IMG/VR virus record: IMGVR_UViG_3300021957_000056
Coordinates: 1-50,505 of that record
Reading direction: 5' to 3' (one strand)
Length of the DNA: 50,505 nucleotides
DNA from: a virus
Shown: positions 41,944 to 49,431 of the stretch, piece by piece
Layout: every line of letters starts with the position of its first letter
Position numbering within the stretch: position 1 is the first letter of the stretch
The notes under the pieces: model-generated
What the model was told of the DNA's origin: nothing
The model's database searches: none
The model's input: only the letters and a program-made list of their open reading frames with translations
Made by a program: the position numbers and the translations under genes

Positions 41944-43085
41944 TATCCAATGTATATAGTCATAGGTACATCACCTAAAGTCTTTCTTAGATTGTCTCCT
42001 TCATTTGCTTTTCTTTCTAATTGTGCCTGTCTTGACGTCTGATCAAGCATTTCTCTTAAATTAGTCACTAGTTCAGTCTTTTCTGCCCTTGCATCTGTTA
42101 ATAAGTCGGCTTGATTAAGTGTTGCTTCTGATCCAGGTACTGGAACTGACTGATATTTACCTCTAACATATGCTAATAGCTCTTTTGCTAGTGCTAATGT
42201 GTATTTAAACACCCATTGTCTACCTACACTGTTAATTAATGAGTAAGTTGGGTTTTCATATGGTACATCTGCTACAGTTTTAACTAATCCATCACCATCT
42301 TGGTATACACTATCCCTCTTATCACTACTTTTATAGTATTCGAACCTTAAATTAGCAGCTTTTTTAGGAATAGGGAAGATTTTTAACTTATTATTGACTA
42401 ATTCAAAGGAATAAGTTGATCTTCTTATCTGATCATTGAATTCTATTGCTTGAACCTTAAGCATATCGAAAGAAGCTGGCATTAATAGGAAGTTTACCCC
42501 TGGACTAAATGATCCAAAGTCAAAAGCATCCATTAATGACTGTACTCCTGTACCTGTACCAGCATATGGGTCAAAATAACGTAGTATTGCTGGTGGTGCC
42601 TCGTAAAACACACGTCTTACTTCAATTCCACCTGTTATACCATCATTTGTTGCCCATTGATCCAGGTCATATTCTTGTATAGAAGCTGTTAATGCTAGAG
42701 ATCCTGTATATCTTGTTACAGTTCCTCCTACTTCTGCTTCTGTACCGTAGTTTTTTGAAATATCTATTGTTCTACCTAATGAAGGGTCAATTAATTTGTT
42801 ATTAACACTACTACCTGTGGTAGATCCTTCTAATGATAGATAATTTTCTCTTATTTTATATTGGAATACTTCGTTCCCGTAAGTCGTTACAGCTTCTTCA
42901 AAACAAGCATAAAAAGAACCACTGTTTAGTTCAACATCCATTAAAGGAAATCCTAATCTTGTACCACAAAAACTTGCTACCTTATCGGCATCAGTTTGAA
43001 AGTCGGTATCTGTATCATAAAATCCAAATGGTGTAGAACCAGTCGCAAAGGTAGAACTACCATTCCATGTTACTATATTCGCCAT
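41943..43085 (-). CDS. gp13-like neck protein
   Basis: A 380-residue protein. The start MANIVTWNGSSTFATGSTPF and 'CGTRLGFPLMDVELNSGSFY' with 'FEEAVTTYGNEVFQYKIREN' are typical of neck/head-completion proteins of marine T4-like phages; T4 gp13 (309 residues) seals the portal after packaging. 'TRYTGSLALTASIQEYDLDQ' and 'FLLMPASFDMLKVQAIEFND' are beta core, and 'FYKSSDKRDS'-like segments follow. It heads the neck operon: a TATTTATA motif lies 14 nt upstream, right after the gp23 terminator. The call is by layout and pattern. Confidence 0.65.
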   Translation of the reverse strand: MANIVTWNGSSTFATGSTPFGFYDTDTDFQTDADKVASFCGTRLGFPLMDVELNSGSFYACFEEAVTTYGNEVFQYKIRENYLSLEGSTTGSSVNNKLIDPSLGRTIDISKNYGTEAEVGGTVTRYTGSLALTASIQEYDLDQWATNDGITGGIEVRRVFYEAPPAILRYFDPYAGTGTGVQSLMDAFDFGSFSPGVNFLLMPASFDMLKVQAIEFNDQIRRSTYSFELVNNKLKIFPIPKKAANLRFEYYKSSDKRDSVYQDGDGLVKTVADVPYENPTYSLINSVGRQWVFKYTLALAKELLAYVRGKYQSVPVPGSEATLNQADLLTDARAEKTELVTNLREMLDQTSRQAQLERKANEGDNLRKTLGDVPMTIYIG

Positions 43086-43099
43086 CTATTACAATTTTA

Positions 43100-43107
43100 T
43101 ATAAATA
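43100..43107 (-). promoter_or_regulatory. TATTTATA motif upstream of neck operon
   Basis: Coding strand ATACTATTTATATAAAATT, ending 14 nt before the ATG at 43085, immediately after the terminator. It starts the unit 43085-34385. Confidence 0.55.
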
Positions 43108-43109
43108 GT

Positions 43110-43136
43110 ATAAAAAAAAGAGGCCCGAAGGCCTCT
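43110..43136 (-). terminator. strong terminator after major capsid gene
   Basis: The coding strand reads AGAGGCC TTCG GGCCTCT then eight T: a perfect 7-bp stem (43119-43125 with 43130-43136) and a U tract. It lies about 30 nt after the gp23 stop and ends the capsid message. Confidence 0.92.
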
Positions 43137-43165
43137 CTTAATATTAATTCTAATAGGTTAAACTA

Positions 43166-44752
43166 TTATATCTGAGATAAATCAGAAATAAAGATTTTAC
43201 CGTAGAATTCTGGTCTGATCATCTTCTTAGCATATCTTGTCATAAGACCTTTTCTTGGAGTGAAAGTCTCTGGGTCATACACTAGAGGTGTCATCATTAA
43301 TGGTACGTATGGAGCATAAACTGCACCAGTTTCAAGGAATTGACTTCCTCTATATCCCATTAACATTGTATTCTCAGTCATATATGGATTCTTGTATACT
43401 TTGAATCTGTTCGCTAACGAACCTACTCTCTGTACACCCATGTTAAACTCTTCTGCATTACCATCAGTGTTAGCAGCGTATCCTGGGATACTTTCTAATA
43501 CTGTAGCAACAGTTGGAGAACAAACTACGAAGTTTGCACCACCTCTTAAAGTTTTCTGGTGAATCTTGTTAGATACTTTTTGAATCTTAGTACCTAATGT
43601 CTGGAACCACTGTCCTTGAGTGTTGTAGAAATCAGAAGTTGAAGTAGTCCAGTTTGAACCATCCCATACTTTGTTGTTTTCTGCACTCCAGTGATCTGTA
43701 GTTCTTGCATCTTGAATAAGCATATCTAGGATCTCTAGGTCAATCTCCATAGAGATGTATTCGCTTAATAAAGAAGTTAACTCAGCCTCAGCATCAATAC
43801 TGTGGTATGCGTTAAGATCTTGTGCGAATTCTGGAGTCCATTGTGCTTTCAGTTTTCTTGTTTTGGCAACAATCGCTTCAGAAGCTAACTGAACGTCAAT
43901 TTCTGGTATAGTGATTGATGTATCAACAGCAGCAGAAGAAGCAGCTTCAAAGTCACCTCTGTCGTTGTCAACTGGCTGGTTGTGGAATAATACGTTAACT
44001 GAAGTTGAGTTGGTAACGTCACCATCTGCAACAACGAATTCAATATTACTTCCATTTATTTTAGTATACTGTCTTTCTACAGCGATAGCAGTTGAACCTG
44101 TTTGTAGGCTAAATGCTCTAATACCTAAAGTATCATAATTTGAGCCTAAACCTGCAGTTGGGATACTTACTGTATCAAATGCAGTTAAGTCAACGTCTAC
44201 GTCGTAATATACAGATGCTGAAGTAGCGTTTGCTACTGTAGCAGTTTGAGCTGAAGCTGTTTGGTTAATTGAATAACCGAATTGTCCTGCTCCGTAAAGA
44301 CCTCCTGAAGGATCAGTATCAGCTGCTAATTTAGAATTAGCTGTAGATACGTTACCGTACATGTTATCTCCGTCACCTCTACCGTTAGTAGCAGTTCCGT
44401 ATTTAAAGTCTAGGTAGAATACAAGACCTGATGGTAAGTTCATTGGCTGAACTGATACAAAGTCTTGAGCTACGATTTGTGCGAAAACTTTTCTAACTAA
44501 AGGTAATGCAACACCTGCCCATGCTTCACCGTCTCCGGCTGTGAATGAACCTCCACCAACGTTAGTAGCGTTAGCTTCTGATACGATCTGCTTAGCTTGG
44601 TTTTCAAGAATCATTGCCATGTTACCAGCAACTCTTTCGTCTGAAATACCTTCTAATAGACCTGAAGCTGACCACTTATCTGCTAACTTTGCAGAATCGG
44701 CTTGCATGCTCTTATAGTTATTTGAGCTTTCAAGTAAATTTTTTACTTCCAT
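43166..44752 (-). CDS. 23: major capsid protein
   Basis: A 528-residue protein, close to T4 gp23 (521). It makes the hexameric head lattice. 'NVGGGSFTAGDGEAWAGVAL', 'KVFAQIVAQDFVSVQPMNLP' and 'SGLVFYLDFKYG' match the T4 'MVRRAIPNLIAFDICGVQP' region, and the C-terminal 'APYVPLMMTPLVYDPETFTP' with 'ARYAKKMIRPEFYGKIFI' is canonical. The first about 60 residues are the scaffold-facing pro-segment. Candidate gp21 cleavage points are E50 in 'MILE' (I-x-E rule) and E59 in 'IVSE', the latter at the position of the T4 cut before 'NATN'. A terminator follows. Confidence 0.95.
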   Translation of the reverse strand: MEVKNLLESSNNYKSMQADSAKLADKWSASGLLEGISDERVAGNMAMILENQAKQIVSEANATNVGGGSFTAGDGEAWAGVALPLVRKVFAQIVAQDFVSVQPMNLPSGLVFYLDFKYGTATNGRGDGDNMYGNVSTANSKLAADTDPSGGLYGAGQFGYSINQTASAQTATVANATSASVYYDVDVDLTAFDTVSIPTAGLGSNYDTLGIRAFSLQTGSTAIAVERQYTKINGSNIEFVVADGDVTNSTSVNVLFHNQPVDNDRGDFEAASSAAVDTSITIPEIDVQLASEAIVAKTRKLKAQWTPEFAQDLNAYHSIDAEAELTSLLSEYISMEIDLEILDMLIQDARTTDHWSAENNKVWDGSNWTTSTSDFYNTQGQWFQTLGTKIQKVSNKIHQKTLRGGANFVVCSPTVATVLESIPGYAANTDGNAEEFNMGVQRVGSLANRFKVYKNPYMTENTMLMGYRGSQFLETGAVYAPYVPLMMTPLVYDPETFTPRKGLMTRYAKKMIRPEFYGKIFISDLSQI

Positions 44753-44774
44753 GATTAATTTTTATTTTAAATTA

Positions 44775-45983
44775 TTATTTAATTATTCCTGCTAATTTTT
44801 GCATTCTTTGTGCAGCTTCTGATAATACAATCTCTTCTGGTTTAGAAGCAGTTGTACCAGTTGCTTTACTAGCCATGCCTTTAATCTTAGCTTCTGAAAC
44901 ATTTCCTTTTTTAACATCTACGATGTTGTCCGAAACAGTTTCAAATACTAGTTTAACTTCTTTTACTGTCTCCGCTTTATCGAATGCAGCAATAATGTTA
45001 ACTTTTTGTGATTCAGAAAGATTATTAGATTTGAAGATCTTATTAACGTAAAGTAATTTAGAGTTAAGAATGTTTACCTCGTTTAACTCTGATTTAAGAG
45101 TTTCGATAGTTTCCATAGCTTGATCTAAATCTGATTTATCATCTGTAGATTCTTCATTAACAACTTTGTTAATGTTAGTACCTTCAGCTGAATGATCAGC
45201 AGACTCTTGGTTAGTTGTTGACTTTGCAGTCACATCCTCTTCAACAGTCTCGTCTTTTTTCTCTTCGGCTTCTTCGATTGACTCATCTTTGTCATCTTTA
45301 GGAGCTTCTGATATCTCTTCAGTCGCTTCTAATTCTGCAAGTAATTCGTCAAGGTCGATTTCTTCTTCGTCACCTGCCATATCTGGTTCTTCCATATCAG
45401 CAGCCATATCATCTCCCATTCCTTCGATGTCACCAGCGTCCATATCGTCAGCAGCAGCGTCTCCGCCTACTTCTTGAGCAATAATGTCTCTGATCATATC
45501 TTTGAATTGGTCAACAGATAAGTTACTAATATCTTCGTCACCATCTACTGGCTCAACATCGTGTTCAGCTTCGTCTTCAGATTCTTCTGAATCATCCTCA
45601 GCTTCTGTGTCGTCAGCAGCTTCTACTGGTTCTACCTCTGAAAGGTCTTCCTCTACTTCTTCGTGAGTACCACAGCTTCCTTCATGTGTTTGACCACATT
45701 TAGCACAAGCTTCAGTTACCTCCTCGATCGCTTCGTCAGTTGATTCGTCAATTGACTCTTCAACTTTATCTTCAGCAGATTCTTTTACTTCTTCTTCAGA
45801 CTCGTTTACTACTTCTTCTACTTCTTCAGACTTAGAGTCCATTTCTTGTAGTTTAGCAGCTAACATGTCTTTTAGATGAGGTGTTAAAGTCTCTTCTAAA
45901 GCTTCCTTAGCGTTAGCAATAGCGGCTTCTCTTACAGATTTAGCTTCAGCAATAGCTTGCTTGAATAAATCTTTGTTTGCCAT
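44775..45983 (-). CDS. 22: prohead scaffold (core) protein
   Basis: A 402-residue protein, longer than T4 gp22 (269). Helical start (MANKDLFKQAIAEAKSVREA), a very acidic middle (residues 55-250), and a conserved end: a coiled coil 'TIETLKSELNEVNILNSKLL' with 'YVNKIFKSNNLSESQKVNII' is the gp22 signature. A small Cys/His patch, C93-x2-C96 with C104, H100 and H107, lies in the acidic part. Gp22 forms the inner core around which gp23 assembles and is then destroyed by gp21. It lies 22 nt before gp23 in a shared unit with a long leader containing two hairpins. Confidence 0.85.
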   Translation of the reverse strand: MANKDLFKQAIAEAKSVREAAIANAKEALEETLTPHLKDMLAAKLQEMDSKSEEVEEVVNESEEEVKESAEDKVEESIDESTDEAIEEVTEACAKCGQTHEGSCGTHEEVEEDLSEVEPVEAADDTEAEDDSEESEDEAEHDVEPVDGDEDISNLSVDQFKDMIRDIIAQEVGGDAAADDMDAGDIEGMGDDMAADMEEPDMAGDEEEIDLDELLAELEATEEISEAPKDDKDESIEEAEEKKDETVEEDVTAKSTTNQESADHSAEGTNINKVVNEESTDDKSDLDQAMETIETLKSELNEVNILNSKLLYVNKIFKSNNLSESQKVNIIAAFDKAETVKEVKLVFETVSDNIVDVKKGNVSEAKIKGMASKATGTTASKPEEIVLSEAAQRMQKLAGIIK

Positions 45984-46004
45984 TATAAATGAAAATTTGA
46001 TTTC

Positions 46005-46027
46005 TGTAGTTATTGAAAAAAACTACA
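46005..46027 (-). other. leader hairpin upstream of scaffold gene (start-proximal)
   Basis: TGTAGTT (46005-46011) pairs perfectly with AACTACA (46021-46027) around a 9-nt loop. On the coding strand the T run lies in the loop, so it does not look like a terminator; it may stabilise or regulate the scaffold/capsid message. Confidence 0.45.
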
Positions 46028-46048
46028 ATGTTATTTAAATGTAAGTTG

Positions 46049-46068
46049 ATACAATATATTAATTGTAT
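46049..46068 (-). other. leader hairpin upstream of scaffold gene (promoter-proximal)
   Basis: ATACAAT (46049-46055) pairs with ATTGTAT (46062-46068), a 7-bp stem with a 6-nt loop, about 8 nt after the motif at 46076-46083. It would lie near the 5' end of the mRNA if the motif is a promoter. Confidence 0.4.
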
Positions 46069-46075
46069 ATTCTTA

Positions 46076-46083
46076 TATAAATA
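46076..46083 (-). promoter_or_regulatory. TATTTATA motif upstream of scaffold/capsid unit
   Basis: Coding strand TATATATTTATATAAGAATA, 92 nt before the ATG at 45983, the longest leader of any motif in the window. It would drive scaffold and major capsid, which end at a strong terminator. Confidence 0.55.
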
Positions 46084-46105
46084 TATAACGTTTCTGGAAA
46101 ATTGA

Positions 46106-46684
46106 CTAGGACCTTAAAATATCGTTTATTATACCTTCTAAGTTAGTATATTTACTTACTTTAATTTTTCCTTCTTGAAGTGCGACTGGGTTCATAAATG
46201 CCCCGTGTGTGGAAGGATTAGATACAAAATCCCAGCATACTAATTCAAAATCTGGTTGTACTTCTAATGTTCCTTCGTTAGTCTGTTGAACTGATCCTGT
46301 ACCTCTAGATGAGATACCTATAGTATGACCAGCTTTTATAATTTCTTTTACTATATTACCAGCAGGAGTATTTAGTAACTCTACTTTACCCATTAAATCA
46401 TTACCCTTCCAATATAGCTCTTTTACTATATGAGAAGCATTTTTTAATGATACTACTGGAGATTCTGGGTGATCTAATTCACCAAAAGCATTACCATTCT
46501 TTACAAACTCATCTGTATACTTTTTAGCTTCTCTTGCTAAAATGTCTTTTGAGTAAACTCTACCGTTTTGATTTTCTGATGTTGCTCTCTGCATAACACC
46601 TTCTACTTCAAATGTTCCCGGCTTTTCCTTAGATTCTCTAAGTACCGATTTGAATGGTGTTACATCTACTAGTAATTGTGCCAT
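46106..46684 (-). CDS. 21: prohead core protease
   Basis: A 192-residue protein, near T4 gp21 (212). It matures the head by cutting the scaffold and capsid pro-segments. 'FEVEGVMQRATSENQNGRVY' opens the family core; H72 in 'NAFGELDHPES' and S125/S126 in 'GHTIGISSRGTGSV' are the likely catalytic His and Ser, followed by 'FELVCWDFVSNPSTHGAFMN'. A Lys-rich short tail ends the protein. It lies 11 nt after the 542-residue gene above, and the scaffold substrate lies next after it, as in T4. Confidence 0.95.
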   Translation of the reverse strand: MAQLLVDVTPFKSVLRESKEKPGTFEVEGVMQRATSENQNGRVYSKDILAREAKKYTDEFVKNGNAFGELDHPESPVVSLKNASHIVKELYWKGNDLMGKVELLNTPAGNIVKEIIKAGHTIGISSRGTGSVQQTNEGTLEVQPDFELVCWDFVSNPSTHGAFMNPVALQEGKIKVSKYTNLEGIINDILRS

Positions 46685-46695
46685 GTTATTTTATT

Positions 46696-48324
46696 TTAGT
46701 TACTGTTACAGCTTGATTCATGTACTTTGTAACCCTCTTTCTCCATTTCAGAAATCATCTTTTTCATTTTACCTTCAGTACAATGACCTGCGTTAATAGT
46801 GTCCTTACCTTTTTTAGAGAATTTAATACCTTCACTAGCATATCTCTCTTTAAGTTTTTCGATAATTTCATTACAGTGACCTTCATCTACTTTCATATAC
46901 TGGTTATGTCCTTTATCTTCATTCATACTGTAGATAGTCTGTTTAGGCTCTTCCTGCATTGCTGGTTCTGGTCTTTTAAATATAGCAGTTTTTGGTAACT
47001 CTATATTTTTCATATAACCACCTTTCATTACAGGTCCCATATCTTTTTTAAATGCACTCATAATAGTTGGTGCTAAAAATGCTCCAACTTTTAATCCATC
47101 TTCGTTTTCGATGTCACCACATTTACTAAATACTCCTTGTAGTTTTTCTTGCATTCTATCATTAAATGATTCTATTTCAGTGACAAGGTTTTGTAAATCT
47201 ATAACACAAGTTTTAAATCCTTTTAAACCATCGTACTGATCTGATAGAGAAGCTAGTCCGTTAGTAGCAGCTTCGTTTAATGCTTTATCATTTAAAGTCT
47301 TCTTTATTATAGTTTTAATAGCTTCTTTTAACTGTTCGTCTTTACCCATAGCTTTCTTAATAGCTTTATCTTTAGCAGCCATATAATCATCTTTATCTAT
47401 GTCTCCATCACCGTCATGGTCAGTTCCTTTCTTTTCTTCAACTTCTGCTTCATGTACATAATCAGTATTAACTGATACATACTCTTCAAATTCAGCTATA
47501 GGATCTACACCGTTTATTAAATCGTTATAATGAGTCTTAATAAAATCAAGAGCTATACTTTGAGATAAATCTGGGTATTTACTTCTAATTATATCAATTA
47601 CTGCTCCTATTGCTAATTTTTTTTCTTCTAAAGACATTTCAGGTGCTTCTTCAACAACCTCATCAGCCAATGCTTTTTCAACTTCTGCTAATTTTTTAGC
47701 ATCTTTTTCAGCTGACGTTCTTTCCATGTCTCTAATCTTATCAGCAGCTGCTTTTAATTTATTTACATCAACTCCTAATTTAGCTGCAAGATCATCTAAC
47801 TTCCCTTCTTTTAACATTACTTTAGCTTCTTTTAGATCAGCTTTTTTCATACCGTTAAATACGTCTATTTTACCTTCTCCTCTTTTAGTTTCCTCTTCTC
47901 TATCATGTTTGTCTACTTTTGAAGATTCTCCAGAAAGTAAATTTAAATAGTGATTAGGATCTTTATCTAAATTACCTTTAGCTTTTTGCTCAGCTTTAAA
48001 ATAATCTTCAGCTTTAATATTAAATTTATCATGAGCCATTATACCTGCTGAGGTTAGTTCGTACCCTATTCCTCTTTCAAGTGCATCTAACGAATAAGTT
48101 AATGCTGGTCTGTCATCATATACTTTTACGTTCTCGAATGCCTCGTTTATAGGTGCGTCAAAGATCATTTGTTTATTTTTAAGAATTTGAACTGTATCAT
48201 CATATCCGTTAAACTTAGTTACAATATTAGGAAATTGTAATCTCATCTGGCGAACAAATTCTCCTTTTGCAAGCCTACCTTCTAGTACGGCTTTATAATT
48301 TTCTGTTACTTTTACTGCTTTCAT
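46696..48324 (-). CDS. head-module protein with EF-hand loop, unknown
   Basis: A 542-residue protein starting MKAVKVTENYKAVLEGRLAK. Residues about 150-230 are Lys/Glu/Ala-rich helix (coiled coil). Residues 302-313, DHDGDGDIDKDD, match the 12-residue EF-hand calcium loop (D1, D3, D5, G6, I8, D12). The C-terminal part (about 470-542) has three cysteines ('EGHCNEIIEKLKERYASEG', 'GHCTEGKMKKMISEMEKEGY', 'ESSCNSN'). Located between portal and protease, the site of the prohead core genes in T4, it may be part of the core or portal region. The start overlaps the previous stop by 4 nt. Confidence 0.6.
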   Translation of the reverse strand: MKAVKVTENYKAVLEGRLAKGEFVRQMRLQFPNIVTKFNGYDDTVQILKNKQMIFDAPINEAFENVKVYDDRPALTYSLDALERGIGYELTSAGIMAHDKFNIKAEDYFKAEQKAKGNLDKDPNHYLNLLSGESSKVDKHDREEETKRGEGKIDVFNGMKKADLKEAKVMLKEGKLDDLAAKLGVDVNKLKAAADKIRDMERTSAEKDAKKLAEVEKALADEVVEEAPEMSLEEKKLAIGAVIDIIRSKYPDLSQSIALDFIKTHYNDLINGVDPIAEFEEYVSVNTDYVHEAEVEEKKGTDHDGDGDIDKDDYMAAKDKAIKKAMGKDEQLKEAIKTIIKKTLNDKALNEAATNGLASLSDQYDGLKGFKTCVIDLQNLVTEIESFNDRMQEKLQGVFSKCGDIENEDGLKVGAFLAPTIMSAFKKDMGPVMKGGYMKNIELPKTAIFKRPEPAMQEEPKQTIYSMNEDKGHNQYMKVDEGHCNEIIEKLKERYASEGIKFSKKGKDTINAGHCTEGKMKKMISEMEKEGYKVHESSCNSN

Positions 48325-48551
48325 AAGTAATCAAACATTTTAGTATTTGACGGCCTTTTAGGTCGTTGTTGCTGTTTCCAGCCTATTTTTGTTAATGTCT
48401 TTTTAGCCCTTTTACCTTTGCCAAATGCCTTTGGTGTAGCATATTGAGCTCCAGTTCCAGGAGTAAACGTTGCGGACCCACCAGTTACGTTGGCTTCGTC
48501 CAATTCTTGCATTACCTCTCTAATTAGTTTAACAAGATTTGATCTTGTCAT
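48321..48551 (-). CDS. small basic head-module protein
   Basis: A 76-residue protein starting MTRSNLVKLIREVMQELDEA. The middle is 'NVTGGSATFTPGTGAQYATP' and the end is basic ('KGKRAKKTLTKIG', 'KRPSNTKMFDYL'). A 'GTG..YATP.AF' block is familiar from small marine T4-like head proteins. It overlaps both neighbours by 4 nt. By place it may correspond to the small core proteins (gp67/68), but nothing in the sequence proves it. Confidence 0.55.
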   Translation of the reverse strand: MTRSNLVKLIREVMQELDEANVTGGSATFTPGTGAQYATPKAFGKGKRAKKTLTKIGWKQQQRPKRPSNTKMFDYL

Positions 48552-49402
48552 AGCTTCTTAAGCTCGTTAACTAGTTCGTAGTACTGCATCAACTTAACTA
48601 AATGATTATCATCTATTCTTTCTTTATTAGAAACAGGCTTAATAGCCTTAGATACTTCATCTAATTTAATTTTAACAACCTGATTATCAACTCTAGAGGC
48701 TAGTTCATTTACTATACTGCTGAGAGTATCAAACTCTTTATTAACTATATTACGTAAACGTGTACCGGAATTAACCGATGTAATAAATTCTTTTAAGATC
48801 CTTTTTTGTTCTGGTAATAGATCTTTATATTTGTTATTGAATTTTTCTAATAGGATTTTAAACGTTAAAAGCTTTAAATCTTTATCATATTTAGAATATT
48901 CTTCTACCAGTGTATCTTTCACGTCTTCCTCTACTTGAGGCTGTGAAGTTAAATGTTCTAATATAGTAGTCTTATTATCTACAAGTAACTGAGGGTCTAT
49001 TAACGTCTCAGTACTTTGTCCTTCAAGTAGACAGTATAGTGCAGCTAATGCCTTATAGTCTCTAACTTGGATACCAAAAAATTCATTGATATCATAATTT
49101 TCTTTTATATCAGAAATTAAACTATATTTCTGTTTTTTGAGTACTTTTTGATCTAATTTTCTTGATACTTCAGTAATAGTAGATACAATAGCCTCAGCTT
49201 TAGATTGTGATACATTTCTATTACGTACTATAAATTCATATAGTTTGTATTCTTTTGCAAGAGTTGACTTATTAGCAAAATGTTCCTTTATAATAGAAAC
49301 AGCTACAGAATCCTTATTATTAAGAGTATCTGATGCAATTTGTTTTACTAACAATTCAAATATTAGTCCTGTATTACGGAATTTTGAATGTTTTATCTTC
49401 AT
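48548..49402 (-). CDS. helical head-module protein, unknown
   Basis: A 284-residue protein starting MKIKHSKFRNTGLIFELLVK. It is almost all alpha-helix, Lys/Glu/Leu-rich ('LKLLTFKILLEKFNNKYKDL', 'ELASRVDNQVVKIKLDEVSK'), with no cysteine cluster or active site. It lies after the portal gene and has a TATTTATA motif 17 nt before its ATG. I do not recognise the family; its neighbours suggest a head-assembly part. Confidence 0.65.
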   Translation of the reverse strand: MKIKHSKFRNTGLIFELLVKQIASDTLNNKDSVAVSIIKEHFANKSTLAKEYKLYEFIVRNRNVSQSKAEAIVSTITEVSRKLDQKVLKKQKYSLISDIKENYDINEFFGIQVRDYKALAALYCLLEGQSTETLIDPQLLVDNKTTILEHLTSQPQVEEDVKDTLVEEYSKYDKDLKLLTFKILLEKFNNKYKDLLPEQKRILKEFITSVNSGTRLRNIVNKEFDTLSSIVNELASRVDNQVVKIKLDEVSKAIKPVSNKERIDDNHLVKLMQYYELVNELKKL

Positions 49403-49419
49403 TATACACGTTTACTATA

Positions 49420-49427
49420 TATAAATA
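49420..49427 (-). promoter_or_regulatory. TATTTATA motif upstream of head operon
   Basis: Coding strand TACATATTTATATATAGTAA, ending 17 nt before the ATG at 49402, just after the portal stop. Starts the unit 49402-46106. Confidence 0.5.
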
Positions 49428-49431
49428 TGTA

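Noticed and set aside
45289-45666. serine-rich plus-strand ORFs opposite the scaffold gene
   Set aside because: Antisense of the Glu/Asp-rich scaffold codons, giving serine runs; not a gene.
1830-49427. T4-type late promoters on the plus strand (TATAAATA)
   Set aside because: There are no plus-strand genes downstream of these sites; the consistent relation is to the minus-strand gene starts.
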